Shown in pieces: positions 41,836 through 50,995 of a stretch of DNA of 64,000 bases. The number at the start of each line of letters is the position of its first letter. Within the stretch, counting starts at the first letter, position 1. The DNA is from Methanomassiliicoccales archaeon (lineage in GTDB: Archaea; Thermoplasmatota; Thermoplasmata; Methanomassiliicoccales; JAAEEP01). The notes below the pieces were generated by a model. It had not been told where the DNA came from. It did no database searches and worked only from the letters and a program-made list of their open reading frames with translations. The DNA lies in contig JAAEEP010000011.1 in NCBI GenBank assembly GCA_013415695.1, positions 53,188 to 117,187 of the forward strand, given 5' to 3'. The translations under genes and the position numbers were made by a program.

Positions 41836-42752
41836 GACCGTTCATCGTTCTGCCGGGTCAGGCCCTTATCGATCTGAGGGAAGAGCTGGAGATCATAGAG
41901 GGCGAGGAGGCTGGAGGCACTATAGAACGCTTTGGCTATAGAGCTGGGGTGAACCTAGTCAAGGAGCTGGGTATAGAGTGCACCTTTGAGGAACTCGAAG
42001 ATATGGTTCCTCAGCTCTGGTACGAGGCGGGATTGAGCGGAATCGACCTCAAGGTATCTGAGGACGAGATAGTAGCCTGCTTCAATGACTCTGTGGAAGC
42101 CAGCCATGGCAGGGGTTGTGATTTTGCTAGGGGCTATCTCATGGGAATAGTATCCTATCTACTGCAGAGGAGATACGCTGTGGTTGAAAGCGAGTGCTCC
42201 GATGATAGGAGCATCTGCCGAAACGTCCTCAAGCCGGCGGAGGAGATGGAACACAAGCCAGCGAAGAAACAGAAGGGAAGACCCAAGCTGGACCTCGAGC
42301 GGGGATACTCCTACCTCATCGAGACCGATAACCCTGACAGCGCTTTCAATCTGTTCCAGGACTACCTTCGGCACGGGACCAGCGGCATGTGCATAAGCAG
42401 GGAGTACCCGGAGAAGTTGAAGAAGGCTTACGACCTGGAATCCGCCACCATGCTTTGGCTATCGTACGACCGCGATATTCCCTATGCCAGGGAGCCCACT
42501 AACATCCCTCTCATCTACTCCGAGGTGAAGAACTTTCTCGATGATGACCAGGAGGCGGTGGTCCTGATCAGCGGTCTCGAGTACATGATCTCGCAGAGCA
42601 ATTTCATCAAGATACTCAAGTTCGTCCAGCTCCTCAACGAGAACGTCGCGGTACGTGATTCTCTACTTATCCTGCCGCTTAGTCCTGAGGCCCTGGAGGA
42701 CAAAGAGGTCAAAATGCTCGAGAGGGAACTGAGGGTACTACAACTCGATTGA
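41832..42752 (+). CDS. V4R-DUF835 signalling protein
   Basis: 306 residues. The first 125 residues have a V4R-type ligand-binding pattern (RFGYRAGVNLVKELG ... GCDFARGYLMGIVSYLL, with Cys at ECTF and ESECSD). A basic linker (KPAKKQKGRPK) leads to DUF835 (about 155-300, ERGYSYLIETDNPDSAFNLF ... PLIYSEVKNFLDDDQ ... VVLISGLEYMISQ). DUF835 is a signal-transduction domain seen mainly in Thermoplasmata and other euryarchaea, often with histidine kinases. GTG start, translationally coupled to the small GTPase; the two probably act together. Confidence 0.85.
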   Translation: MRPFIVLPGQALIDLREELEIIEGEEAGGTIERFGYRAGVNLVKELGIECTFEELEDMVPQLWYEAGLSGIDLKVSEDEIVACFNDSVEASHGRGCDFARGYLMGIVSYLLQRRYAVVESECSDDRSICRNVLKPAEEMEHKPAKKQKGRPKLDLERGYSYLIETDNPDSAFNLFQDYLRHGTSGMCISREYPEKLKKAYDLESATMLWLSYDRDIPYAREPTNIPLIYSEVKNFLDDDQEAVVLISGLEYMISQSNFIKILKFVQLLNENVAVRDSLLILPLSPEALEDKEVKMLERELRVLQLD

Positions 42753-42798
42753 TAGAAGTAGAAATCCTTAAGAACAGTACTTTTCTTATGCCCCTTCA

Positions 42799-43269
42799 AT
42801 GTATCTTGTTCCGAAGAAGTTCTTCGTGACCTCTGGCTGTGCCATGAGTATGGTATCAGACCTGAACGCCTTCGATAAGGCGTTGATCGAGGCTAGAATC
42901 GGGGAGCAGAACCTTGTTTCAGTTTCGTCCGTCCTTCCGGTAGGTGCCAAACAGGTACCCATCAGAGAATTGCCCATGGGAGCAGTGACGCACTGCGTCC
43001 TCGCCCAGATGAGAGGAGGTGAAGGTGAGATGATATCAGCAGGCATCGCTTATGGACATAGATCGGATGGTAAAGGTGGTTACGTCGCTGAGGGACATCT
43101 ACATGGAACTAAAAAAGCCCTGAGGGAGGTCCTCGCCTGGAAGATGGAGGAGATGTCCAAGCTCAGGGGGTTAGAGTTCAAGAAGGTCTTCTACAAGATC
43201 GAAGAGATGTCGATCCCGATGGACCACTACGGGGCTTGTGTAGCTGCCCTGGTGTTCGTTGAGTACTGA
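42799..43269 (+). CDS. pdaD: pyruvoyl-dependent arginine decarboxylase
   Basis: 156 residues. The autocleavage site is Ser43-Ser44 (SVSSVLPVG), forming the pyruvoyl group at the new N-terminus. Catalytic-pocket motifs GAVTHCVLAQMRGGEGEMISAGIAYG and KVFYKIEEM (Glu) are intact. It decarboxylates arginine to agmatine for polyamines and archaeal tRNA-Ile agmatidine. The next gene starts inside its stop codon (TGATG). Confidence 0.96.
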   Translation: MYLVPKKFFVTSGCAMSMVSDLNAFDKALIEARIGEQNLVSVSSVLPVGAKQVPIRELPMGAVTHCVLAQMRGGEGEMISAGIAYGHRSDGKGGYVAEGHLHGTKKALREVLAWKMEEMSKLRGLEFKKVFYKIEEMSIPMDHYGACVAALVFVEY

Positions 43270-43709
43270 TGCTTGGTGTTATCGTCTGCTCCAGATGCCA
43301 CAGGGTGAGAGGCATTGACCTACACACCAAAAGAACCGTGTGTCCGGGTTGTGGTCACTCCATGGACGTTTCGAAGGCCAAGATCTACTTTGAGACGGAG
43401 GACAGGAGGGAGCTCGCCGAGGCAGTCAGATTGAAGGCCAAGGAGATAGCCCCCAAGTTGGATGAGAATGATACGGAATCCTGGTCTGTGGGGGCTGAGA
43501 AAGATATCACCGCAATTCCTAAGCTCGATGAACAGGGATTGCTGATGGTGGCTCTCCGGCTCTCCAAGGAGACGGGCGAATTCTCGAAAGAAGAGCTGAT
43601 TAAAGAGCTCAGGCTTGAGGATGAAGAGAACATCAACCATTTGTTGGAAAAGATGCTCCTCGAGGGTCTTATCTACGAACCCGAGCCTGGAAGGTACCGG
43701 GCAATATGA
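43269..43709 (+). CDS. zinc-ribbon (DUF1922-like) protein with C-terminal winged helix
   Basis: 146 residues. N-terminal zinc ribbon CSRCHRVRGID-x8-CPGCG (7-31), as in DUF1922, followed by a charged linker and a winged-helix domain (LLMVALRLSKETGEFSKEELIKEL ... LLEKMLLEGLIYEPEPGRY). Coupled to the arginine decarboxylase by TGATG. Ribbon plus winged helix suggests a DNA- or RNA-contacting factor; function unknown. Confidence 0.8.
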   Translation: MLGVIVCSRCHRVRGIDLHTKRTVCPGCGHSMDVSKAKIYFETEDRRELAEAVRLKAKEIAPKLDENDTESWSVGAEKDITAIPKLDEQGLLMVALRLSKETGEFSKEELIKELRLEDEENINHLLEKMLLEGLIYEPEPGRYRAI

Positions 43710-44799
43710 GCGATAGGGGGACTATGGATGACATTGTGAAATCATCTGGACGTACCCTATCTTCTGATTCTTGGTAGTCAACCGCATTGAATTCCTGACT
43801 GAAGGATGGTGTCTCCCCTGCTGAATATGAGCTGGGGTCGTATGAGCAGTAGAACGAGAAGTAGTAATCATCAAGATGACTTCCGTTACCGTCATCGGTG
43901 AAGTCCGCGAACCTGTTGGGGCGCCAGACCAGGAAATCTCGGTTAACAGTATCTATAGTGACATTCACGCCCTCGTCAATTCCAAGTGGAAGATAGGTCT
44001 GGATCCAGCCATGGCCACCCCACGCTTCCATGAATGGATCGTAAAGAACCCCTAGCTGAAGCCATGCGGGAATTCCCGCTGCTCTTGCCAAGGCGCAGAA
44101 CAGGATGGCCTGTTCATCGCAGTCTCCACTTTCTGAGCTGAGAGTCTCCACGCTTGTCTTTGGAAGCGTCGGACTTGAATATGAGTAGTCGATGTTATCG
44201 GTGATCCAGTCATAGATCGCGTTCAGGGCTTCCTTGACATTGGTCCTGTCTCCCACTATGGCCTCCGATCTCTGGATGATATCAGGATTATCAACGATGA
44301 TCCTCCATTCGTCACCTAGGTATGAGTTCCTAAGCGATGTGGGGATGTCTGAGATGTTCCCAACTTCATTCGTCCCGATGTTCCAGATGAATGTTGATAT
44401 CCTCATCTGATATGTTATTGTGATAGTTCGAGTGCTCTGACCTACGGGCCCATAGCCCTCCCATTCCATCCAATCCAATGTATAACGGTCCTCGATGGTT
44501 GGATTTGGTTGGGCCGAGATCGCGATGAGTTCCTGCAGTTCGTTGCCGTTCTCGGATATATCTTCTGGAACGGGGATGTCGATGGTATAATTGTAGACCG
44601 TACCCCCGTTGGCTTCGATGGTAAGGGTCCTCTCAACCGTGAAGGTCGTGTACTCTGGATAGCTCTTCTGGAATGGATCTATGAATATGCTCTTGAGTAC
44701 GCTCTGGACTCCCGGATTCAGCAGCAGGATTATCACGATGACTATCACCGCAATGATAGCGATGACCTTTCCCAGTGTCCTCTTCTTATTGGCCAACAT
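43669..44799 (-). CDS. transglutaminase-like cysteine protease-fold protein, membrane-anchored
   Basis: 376 residues. A signal-anchor helix at about 12-30. Extracellular part with a transglutaminase core: Cys in SGDCDEQAILFCALARAAGIPAW, His in GGHGWIQ, and Asp in TIDTVN. It may act on surface peptides or proteins outside the cell. The C-terminal stretch of about 20 residues after DDFTMSS is hydrophobic (IVPLSLILPG) and could be a second anchor. Its last 41 bases overlap the convergent zinc-ribbon gene. Confidence 0.85.
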   Translation of the reverse strand: MLANKKRTLGKVIAIIAVIVIVIILLLNPGVQSVLKSIFIDPFQKSYPEYTTFTVERTLTIEANGGTVYNYTIDIPVPEDISENGNELQELIAISAQPNPTIEDRYTLDWMEWEGYGPVGQSTRTITITYQMRISTFIWNIGTNEVGNISDIPTSLRNSYLGDEWRIIVDNPDIIQRSEAIVGDRTNVKEALNAIYDWITDNIDYSYSSPTLPKTSVETLSSESGDCDEQAILFCALARAAGIPAWLQLGVLYDPFMEAWGGHGWIQTYLPLGIDEGVNVTIDTVNRDFLVWRPNRFADFTDDGNGSHLDDYYFSFYCSYDPSSYSAGETPSFSQEFNAVDYQESEDRVRPDDFTMSSIVPLSLILPGTFQARVRR

Positions 44800-44823
44800 T
44801 CTATTGCATGAAAGAGAGGGTCA

Positions 44824-45519
44824 TCAATCTTTCGCCCTTTTTTCGAGCTTTGATATCTGCTTATTGATCAGTTCGGGCAGTGCCATCCTCCATAACTGAT
44901 AGTAGAAGAACACCAGCATGACTGTGGCCACCGCGAACAGTGGGTAGCCAAGGAGCTCGTCCGCGGTGAAAAAAGGTATCATAAGCAGGTTGTACGCTAG
45001 GTGGATCAGGGTCGCTTGAGCGAAGTAGGGCCAGGGCATCTTCCGGGCCACTCCCATACCGATCATTCCACCCGTCGCACCGTGGAGAAGGACGAACTGG
45101 ATTGCGATCACGATCAATACGACCCACGAGAAGGCGGTCAGATCGCCCAGCTGACCTATGGTTAGATAGAATGCCCCAAAACCCATGGTGGCTCCGATAC
45201 CAAGCCCCAAAGTGATACCGTAGAATGGGGTGTCCAGCTTTCCCTGGAATCGGGGGAGATTGAGTATCACTAACTTGATAAGCTCCTCCAGTACCGCAAA
45301 GACCAGAGCAATCAGGAGTAGCCCTAAGGGAAACCACGACTGGATCGCATAGATGATTGTTCCAATGACAAGACCGATGGCAAATATACCGAACGCCTTG
45401 CGATCGTCGAAGAAGGGCTTCTCGACCGCGGGATATGTGTAGTCCTTAAGCGTGTAGTACATCAATACCACGGCGGGTGCGAAGCCGGCTGCTCCAGCGA
45501 TGAACATGTCGGTGTTCAT
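44824..45519 (-). CDS. PrsW-like intramembrane protease
   Basis: 231 residues, about seven membrane helices. Motif FAVLEELIKLV (Glu-Glu-x-x-Lys) near 75-85, HGATGGMIGMG near 146-156, and LIHLAYNLLM near 172-181 match the E-E, H and H/N pattern of the PrsW/CAAX-protease-related group. Substrate unknown. Follows the transglutaminase-like gene upstream on the same strand by 25 bases (it is transcribed first). Confidence 0.75.
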   Translation of the reverse strand: MNTDMFIAGAAGFAPAVVLMYYTLKDYTYPAVEKPFFDDRKAFGIFAIGLVIGTIIYAIQSWFPLGLLLIALVFAVLEELIKLVILNLPRFQGKLDTPFYGITLGLGIGATMGFGAFYLTIGQLGDLTAFSWVVLIVIAIQFVLLHGATGGMIGMGVARKMPWPYFAQATLIHLAYNLLMIPFFTADELLGYPLFAVATVMLVFFYYQLWRMALPELINKQISKLEKRAKD

Positions 45520-45599
45520 TCGAAGGAAGGAATGAAAGGTGCATTATTAAACATATCCGGATGGGGATGATCGATCGTCTGGTGTCAGAAGATAAGACT

Positions 45600-47483
45600 T
45601 CAGGCGACCAATTTGTCAAAATAATGCGCAACCACGCATGATTCGATGCATTTCCCACAGTGGGTGCACCTGGACTCGTCCACCTTGAGACCCCCTGAGA
45701 TCTCCAACGCCTCCCGGGGACATGACTTCACGCAAATACCGCACTCGGAGCACATCTGAGCCCTGAGTAACGACTTCACACCTAGATCGAACAGATCCTC
45801 CGCTTCCTCACGTGTTGAAGCGATAGCGGTGACCTGTCCCCCTCCAAACACCTTGAGAGTGGCATCTCCTTTCCTAACTAGGGCAATCTGGTACTCGTCA
45901 GAGTATCTGACCTTTCCGAGTACTTTGAGCACCTCGGCGACCCTTGAGAAATCCCTCTTCACCGGCAGTGATATCACCCCCTCGATCGAGAAACCACCCG
46001 CCGTGCAGGGGCTCGCCCCCTTTATCATCTTCATCTGAGCTTGCTCAGTCCTTACCTGAGGCATTCTCAGCTCCAGCGTCTCGGCCAAGTTCCTCATCTT
46101 TGGAGGCAAGTTCTTCCAACGCCAGAAGCCATGCTCGACGAATTCATCGTCAACACACACCTCCTTGGACCATTGAAGAAGATCATCGTTCCATCTTCTC
46201 CATAGCTCGGGGTGTGTTCTTCGTGTCGTCTCCCACTCGCTGGCGAGGCAGGCGGGGCAGAGGTAGCAGCCTATTCGCTGGAAGTCCTTATCGTACAGAG
46301 GGTTGTACTCCAATCCCTTGAGCCAGATGTATCCCCAAACCTCTATCGCCCTCCATTCCCTGACCGGATTGAGGTTGATTTGCCCAGGAACGAAAGGATT
46401 CCTCTCCACGAATCCTATCCGTGATCTGGCGAAGGATTCGAAGATGCGGTTCCCCTCCAGGGTGATCACCCCCTCGGAGTAGTTGTCCTCTATGATGCTG
46501 GTTATTGGTGCAAGCTTGCAGACCTTGCAGCACCACCTGAAGTCCTTGGCCGGCGGCCCAAAGGTCGGGAACTGATCCCAGAAGGTTGTGGGTGGGGAAC
46601 CCTCAATGAGCCTGACTCCGTTCTTTGAGGCGAAGCTCCTGATATATTCCACCGTCTCTGGGAACTCCAGGCCAGTGTTGGCGAAGAGAAGCGTGACATC
46701 TCCAACCGCCTTTCTGGCCAGAGCGTAGCATGCCAATGAGTCCTTGCCACCGCTGAAGGAAACCGTGATCTCATTTTCCTTCCTGTTCCCCAGAAATGAT
46801 CTGATGTCCGAAACAGCTTTAGACTCCAGTTTTCGGAGATGGGTCTCATTGCATCTCACGAAATCCATCCAAGTAAGATCTCTTTCAGGCAATTTGATAC
46901 GACCTTTTCCCGCGTCCCTTATGCCCAACGCCTTTTTCGATCGGACCGCATCCTTGCTGGAGGCCCTAGCGACTCCAGCGCATATGAGATTTCCAGAGTG
47001 TACAATGAGGGGATCGCCAATCTCGAAGTCTCCATTGATCTCCACTATCTCGGTTCCAGGTAGGCTCCTCCCCTTCAAATGACCGGATGGTTGTTTTACC
47101 TTCACTAGGCCCTTGGTCGCCAGTGGGGCAAGCATCCTTGCTCCAGCCAGCTTTAGGTCAAGGTTGAACTGCTTTGATACTATCTCGAATCTTAGCGTTC
47201 CAATGACCTCTCCCTCGACCACGATCTCGTCGGTCCTGTCCTCGCCCGCGATCCTGTTGAGGAAGATCAATCTTCCATCGAGGAAGGATGAGGTCCCGAA
47301 TTTACGCTCGAAAACCTCTTTTACTGTGTCCACGCCAGTTCCCGTGCAAGGCCTGATGTCCGCGGGGAGCGAAACGCTGAACTCTCTGGAAGGAGCACAA
47401 GTAGAACATCCTTCGCCCAGTATCAGCGAGCCGCATTCATCACACCACCGGAAGATCTCCTTTCCGTGCTTGGGCCGGGCCAC
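45600..47483 (-). CDS. PAPS-reductase-family protein with zinc ribbon, PUA-like and ferredoxin domains
   Basis: 627 residues, multi-domain. Residues 13-30: zinc ribbon (CDECG ... CSTC). About 100-205: a PUA-like fold (EIGDPLIVHSGNLICAGVARASS). About 235-420: PAPS reductase/ATP pyrophosphatase with SGGKDS, and Cys clusters WCCKVCK and CYLCPAC that may bind an Fe-S cluster. C-terminus about 565-615: two [4Fe-4S] motifs (CSECGICVKSCP, CTHCGKCIESC). This architecture is archaeal (MJ0973-type). The PUA and PP-loop suggest tRNA thiolation or sulfur transfer rather than sulfate assimilation. Confidence 0.85.
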   Translation of the reverse strand: MARPKHGKEIFRWCDECGSLILGEGCSTCAPSREFSVSLPADIRPCTGTGVDTVKEVFERKFGTSSFLDGRLIFLNRIAGEDRTDEIVVEGEVIGTLRFEIVSKQFNLDLKLAGARMLAPLATKGLVKVKQPSGHLKGRSLPGTEIVEINGDFEIGDPLIVHSGNLICAGVARASSKDAVRSKKALGIRDAGKGRIKLPERDLTWMDFVRCNETHLRKLESKAVSDIRSFLGNRKENEITVSFSGGKDSLACYALARKAVGDVTLLFANTGLEFPETVEYIRSFASKNGVRLIEGSPPTTFWDQFPTFGPPAKDFRWCCKVCKLAPITSIIEDNYSEGVITLEGNRIFESFARSRIGFVERNPFVPGQINLNPVREWRAIEVWGYIWLKGLEYNPLYDKDFQRIGCYLCPACLASEWETTRRTHPELWRRWNDDLLQWSKEVCVDDEFVEHGFWRWKNLPPKMRNLAETLELRMPQVRTEQAQMKMIKGASPCTAGGFSIEGVISLPVKRDFSRVAEVLKVLGKVRYSDEYQIALVRKGDATLKVFGGGQVTAIASTREEAEDLFDLGVKSLLRAQMCSECGICVKSCPREALEISGGLKVDESRCTHCGKCIESCVVAHYFDKLVA

Positions 47484-47529
47484 GGGTGTTAATCGGTGGT
47501 TGGTATTTCAATACTTGCGGGGCGACTAT

Positions 47530-47808
47530 TTATCGAGGGATCTCAACCTCTCGGACAAAATCGTTTATCCAACGCACCAATTTCGTATATGAATCAATGC
47601 CTTTCTGCGTGAGCAGGACTCTCTCATGACCATCCTCCCCCGAGACCATTAGGACCAGATCCTTTGAGATCATCCACTCTAGGTACTTCAGGAAGACGTC
47701 GTAGTTGAGACCTGCTGCCACCTGCAATCTGGTCCTTATCATTGGTCTATCCTCCCTCCATAGCCTTTCGAGAAGACGGGATACCACATACAAATCAGGC
47801 CTATCCAT
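47530..47808 (-). CDS. winged-helix protein (archaeal, MarR/ArnR-like)
   Basis: 92 residues: an N-terminal helix pair with LQVAAGLNYDVFLKYLEWMISKDLVLMV (recognition helix), then a wing with hydrophilic HERVLLTQKG and a terminal helix (YTKLVRWINDFV). This is the short archaeal wHTH type that often dimerises via the last helix. It is 9 bases after the membrane-protein gene on the same strand, so it is probably co-transcribed with it. Confidence 0.85.
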   Translation of the reverse strand: MDRPDLYVVSRLLERLWREDRPMIRTRLQVAAGLNYDVFLKYLEWMISKDLVLMVSGEDGHERVLLTQKGIDSYTKLVRWINDFVREVEIPR

Positions 47809-47817
47809 GCGTCTCCC

Positions 47818-49008
47818 TCAATCAAAGAAGGTATCCATCTCACGCTCGAGACGTGCCGTGTGTTCGTTCAACTCAATAAGGGCATTCTCCTTCTCCGCTA
47901 CCTCGTTCAACATCCACCAAATGAGAAGAAGTGAGGCCACTACTACCATCAATATGGCCATGATGAAAGGAATCCATCCAAGGACGTCCTGTATGTTGGC
48001 GCCCCAGTCCATTGAAAAAAGTATCATGAAGGCAATGTAGATGAGGGTGAACATCGAGAGCCATGTTATCAATCCCCGAATGTCATATCTTGGCCACAGA
48101 GACTCTATCCACTTTGGTATCTTCGATTTAAGTTCGAGCAGGGTATCGATTATGCTTGTCTCCGGATCGACCTGACCATTTAGTTCCATCTGCCATAAGT
48201 TCCAGAGACGGTCTCTCCATGAGACATACTCGATCATCATAGGCCTGAGCTTGATGACCGAGTAGAGGATGAAAGGGATGACGAGAATGGCGGTGTACAG
48301 GAAAGATGAGGCCAGAACAATGGGGATATCCATCTTACTATATTCCAAGAGAATCAAAATACCGCTTGCGATGAACCAAGTTGCTACGCCCAGCAGTATG
48401 ATGTCCTGATAGGACGATCTTTGGAGCTTGAACGCCTTATCCGTCAGCTCGTATCCATCATGTAGAGTGTCGACGATCAAGGAATGTAAGTCTTTCTCCT
48501 CTGAAACCTCCTTCGTTTGTGGTTGAACCATACCCGGTTCGATGACATCTCTCAAGAACCTGCTGGATTTCCAGTAAACGAAGATCGCCAGTGGAAAAAT
48601 GAGGAAGCTAGATAATGTTAAGATATAGAGTGCGATGATGGCGATCAATCCCTCATCGGTTACATCTGGTTTGAATATGAGTTCAGTTGCCCCTCGGCTG
48701 TAAACAGCTCGGAACTTCAGTGAAACAACTGAGTTGACCTTGAATTTGATATCTCTGCCCTCGTGGGTGATCTTGTAGATATTGGGATCGACGGCTCGCA
48801 AGACATGATCTATTGCCCATCGTGGATGAGCCTGGAACCTCATGACTTTGATGTCCAGTAGCAGGATTATTATCAGGAAAGCGGCTGCAGGTAGGGCGTA
48901 TGTGAAGTAGACAATGTCACCGGGTAAAATAAATATGAATGGGATGATAGCGCAAACGCAGGCGATCAGTATCAAAATCACGATTGAATCGTTCTTGCCA
49001 AATGTCAC
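47818..49008 (-). CDS. membrane protein with unknown domain, paired with wHTH
   Basis: 396 residues. About seven or eight membrane helices: two N-terminal (10-50), then a soluble segment (50-120, containing RDIKFKVNSVVSLKFRA), two further around 130-165, a cytoplasmic segment to 210, and four in the C-terminal half, ending in a charged coiled-coil tail (VAEKENALIELNEHTARLEREM). No family recognised. The wHTH gene follows 9 bases later. Confidence 0.7.
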   Translation of the reverse strand: MTFGKNDSIVILILIACVCAIIPFIFILPGDIVYFTYALPAAAFLIIILLLDIKVMRFQAHPRWAIDHVLRAVDPNIYKITHEGRDIKFKVNSVVSLKFRAVYSRGATELIFKPDVTDEGLIAIIALYILTLSSFLIFPLAIFVYWKSSRFLRDVIEPGMVQPQTKEVSEEKDLHSLIVDTLHDGYELTDKAFKLQRSSYQDIILLGVATWFIASGILILLEYSKMDIPIVLASSFLYTAILVIPFILYSVIKLRPMMIEYVSWRDRLWNLWQMELNGQVDPETSIIDTLLELKSKIPKWIESLWPRYDIRGLITWLSMFTLIYIAFMILFSMDWGANIQDVLGWIPFIMAILMVVVASLLLIWWMLNEVAEKENALIELNEHTARLEREMDTFFD

Positions 49009-49138
49009 TGGACCTTCACCCCTTCATATATTCCTTTGACATAAGATATCTATTACTCCTCGTCGATTAGTTAGTTGAGCGTGAAAATATTCAAGAATTA
49101 TAAAAACCCCAAATAAATCGACCTTTTTCTGACCCTCC

Positions 49139-49148
49139 ATTTATATAA
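49139..49148 (+). promoter_or_regulatory. TATA box of the CoA-transferase operon
   Basis: ATTTATATAA is 30-39 bases before the TTG start at 49178. Confidence 0.5.
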
Positions 49149-49177
49149 TGAGGACGTATCCGGGTTGAGGTGTCCTA

Positions 49178-50143
49178 TTGAGAACCGATACTGTGGACAA
49201 GGTGATGACCATTGAAGAAGCGGTCTCGATGGTTCCTGATGAAGCCCACATATCTATAGGAGGATTCACCACTCAAAGGCACCCAATGGCGTTCATACAT
49301 GAGATGATCCGTCAAGGCAAGAGCGATCTTCACCTCTACGGCACCTCCCCCGGAGGTGACTGGGATCTTCTTATCGGCGCGGGTTGCGTCAGAAGGGTGG
49401 AGATGGCCTATGAGGCTGACGAGGCTTTTGCCACAATTGGTCCCCGTTTCAGGAACGCGATCGAGCGAGGATTGGTGGAATGGGAGGATTACACCAACTT
49501 CGCCATGATCCAGCGGTTCGCTGCAGGTGCCATGGGCGTACCCTTCATGCCCACCAGGACGATGCTGGGATCGGACCTTCTGAAGGAAGAGGGCTTCGAT
49601 CCTGTGATAAGAAAGGAAGATTCCAAAATAGCTCGCAGCAAGTACGCGGTCATGGAGTGCCCGTTCACCGACGAAAAGGTGGTTCTGCTGCCCGCAATTC
49701 AAACTGACTTCACCATCATCCACGCACAGGTTGTGGATCGCGAAGGAACGATCCGAATCTATGGGCAGAACTACGGCGACAGGGAGCAGGCCAAATGCGC
49801 CAAGAAACTCATAGTCACCTGCGAGCGGGTGTATGAACACGGAGCCCTCAGGGAATTTCCAGAGCACAACAGCATACCGCACTTCTGCGTGGACGCGATA
49901 GTCGAGGTACCTTTTGGCTCACATCCGTACGCATGCCACCGATGCTATGATTATGATCCCGAGTTCCTTCGTATGTACCATTCCATGGCAAGGACGGACG
50001 ATGGATTCCGGGAATTCCTGGATGAGTATATTCTTGGGGTAGGATCGTGGGACGAATACCTGGAGAAGGTTGGCAAGGAACGCTTAGAGCGGCTCAGGGC
50101 AGATAGCCATTTGGGGTACTCGCCGGAACTCAAGAGGTGCTAG
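49178..50143 (+). CDS. CoA-transferase family I, subunit A (GctA-like)
   Basis: 321 residues from TTG 49178, chosen because GAGGTGTCCTA precedes it. Sequence MTIEEAVSMVPDEAHISIGGFTTQRHPMAF at the N-terminus and GCVRRVEMAYE belong to the glutaconate/3-oxoacid CoA-transferase alpha-subunit pattern. A long C-terminal segment (KCAKKLIVTCERV, CHRCYDYD) follows the GctA branch. Acts with subunit B to move CoA between acids; substrate unknown. Confidence 0.82.
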   Translation: MRTDTVDKVMTIEEAVSMVPDEAHISIGGFTTQRHPMAFIHEMIRQGKSDLHLYGTSPGGDWDLLIGAGCVRRVEMAYEADEAFATIGPRFRNAIERGLVEWEDYTNFAMIQRFAAGAMGVPFMPTRTMLGSDLLKEEGFDPVIRKEDSKIARSKYAVMECPFTDEKVVLLPAIQTDFTIIHAQVVDREGTIRIYGQNYGDREQAKCAKKLIVTCERVYEHGALREFPEHNSIPHFCVDAIVEVPFGSHPYACHRCYDYDPEFLRMYHSMARTDDGFREFLDEYILGVGSWDEYLEKVGKERLERLRADSHLGYSPELKRC

Positions 50144-50144
50144 C

Positions 50145-50915
50145 TTGGAAGATAGATACTCACTGATGGAGCTCATGACCGTGATCGCCGCCAGGGAGAT
50201 TCATGACAAGGAAATTGCCTTCGTGGGAACCGGACTTCCGATGCTGGCAGCAATGCTGGCACAACTAACCCACGCCCCAGATTGTGTGATAGTCTTCGAG
50301 GCTGGGGCAATAGACTGCAGGCTATCACAACTCCCCATGTCCGTTGGAGACTCCCGGGCCGCTAGGAAGGCGTCGACCCTGACAGGCCTATTTGACGTGT
50401 TCTCCACCGTGCTGCAGAGGGGCTATATCGATGTGGGCTTCCTCTCGGGAGCACAGGTGGATGTCTATGGCAACATTAACTCAACATGCTTGGGCGATTA
50501 CCAGAAGCCCAAGGTGAGACTCCCAGGAAGTGGCGGGGCCTGTGATATAGCTTGTCTTTCAAAGAGGACCATAGTCATCGCGAGGCATGAGAGGAGGCGT
50601 TTTCCTGAGCGTTGCGATTACCTTACCAGTCCAGGGTGGATAGATGGACCGGGCGGTCGGGAATCTGCTGGAATTCAGGGCGGGGGCCCAGAGGTCGTGA
50701 TCACGGATCTTGGAGTCATGAGGTTTGATGATCAGACCAAGAGGATGTATCTTTCAGCCTGTCATCCGGGTGTGACGCGAGAGATGGTGAAGGAGAATAC
50801 AGGGTTTGATATCGACGTCTCCCGAGCTGGAGAGGCCCCTGCGCCCACAGAAGAGGAGCTCCTCATTCTGAGGGACAGGGTTGATCCTGAAGGCATCTTT
50901 CTCAAGAAAGAGTGA
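50145..50915 (+). CDS. CoA-transferase family I, subunit B (GctB-like)
   Basis: 256 residues from TTG 50145, one base after the stop of subunit A, with GAGGTG upstream. The conserved FEAGAIDCRLSQLPMSVGD segment near 46-64 includes a Glu at the family's catalytic glutamate region; GAQVDVYGNINSTCLGDY and GSGGACD follow. As with subunit A, the glutaconate/2-hydroxyglutarate branch is most similar. Together they form a soluble A2B2-type enzyme. Confidence 0.82.
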   Translation: MEDRYSLMELMTVIAAREIHDKEIAFVGTGLPMLAAMLAQLTHAPDCVIVFEAGAIDCRLSQLPMSVGDSRAARKASTLTGLFDVFSTVLQRGYIDVGFLSGAQVDVYGNINSTCLGDYQKPKVRLPGSGGACDIACLSKRTIVIARHERRRFPERCDYLTSPGWIDGPGGRESAGIQGGGPEVVITDLGVMRFDDQTKRMYLSACHPGVTREMVKENTGFDIDVSRAGEAPAPTEEELLILRDRVDPEGIFLKKE

Positions 50916-50995
50916 TCGCTTCAATTCCTATGAATTCTACCCGCCACGTATAACTACGTTACATTCTGATTTCATACTTGAGGGGGAGCATAGAT

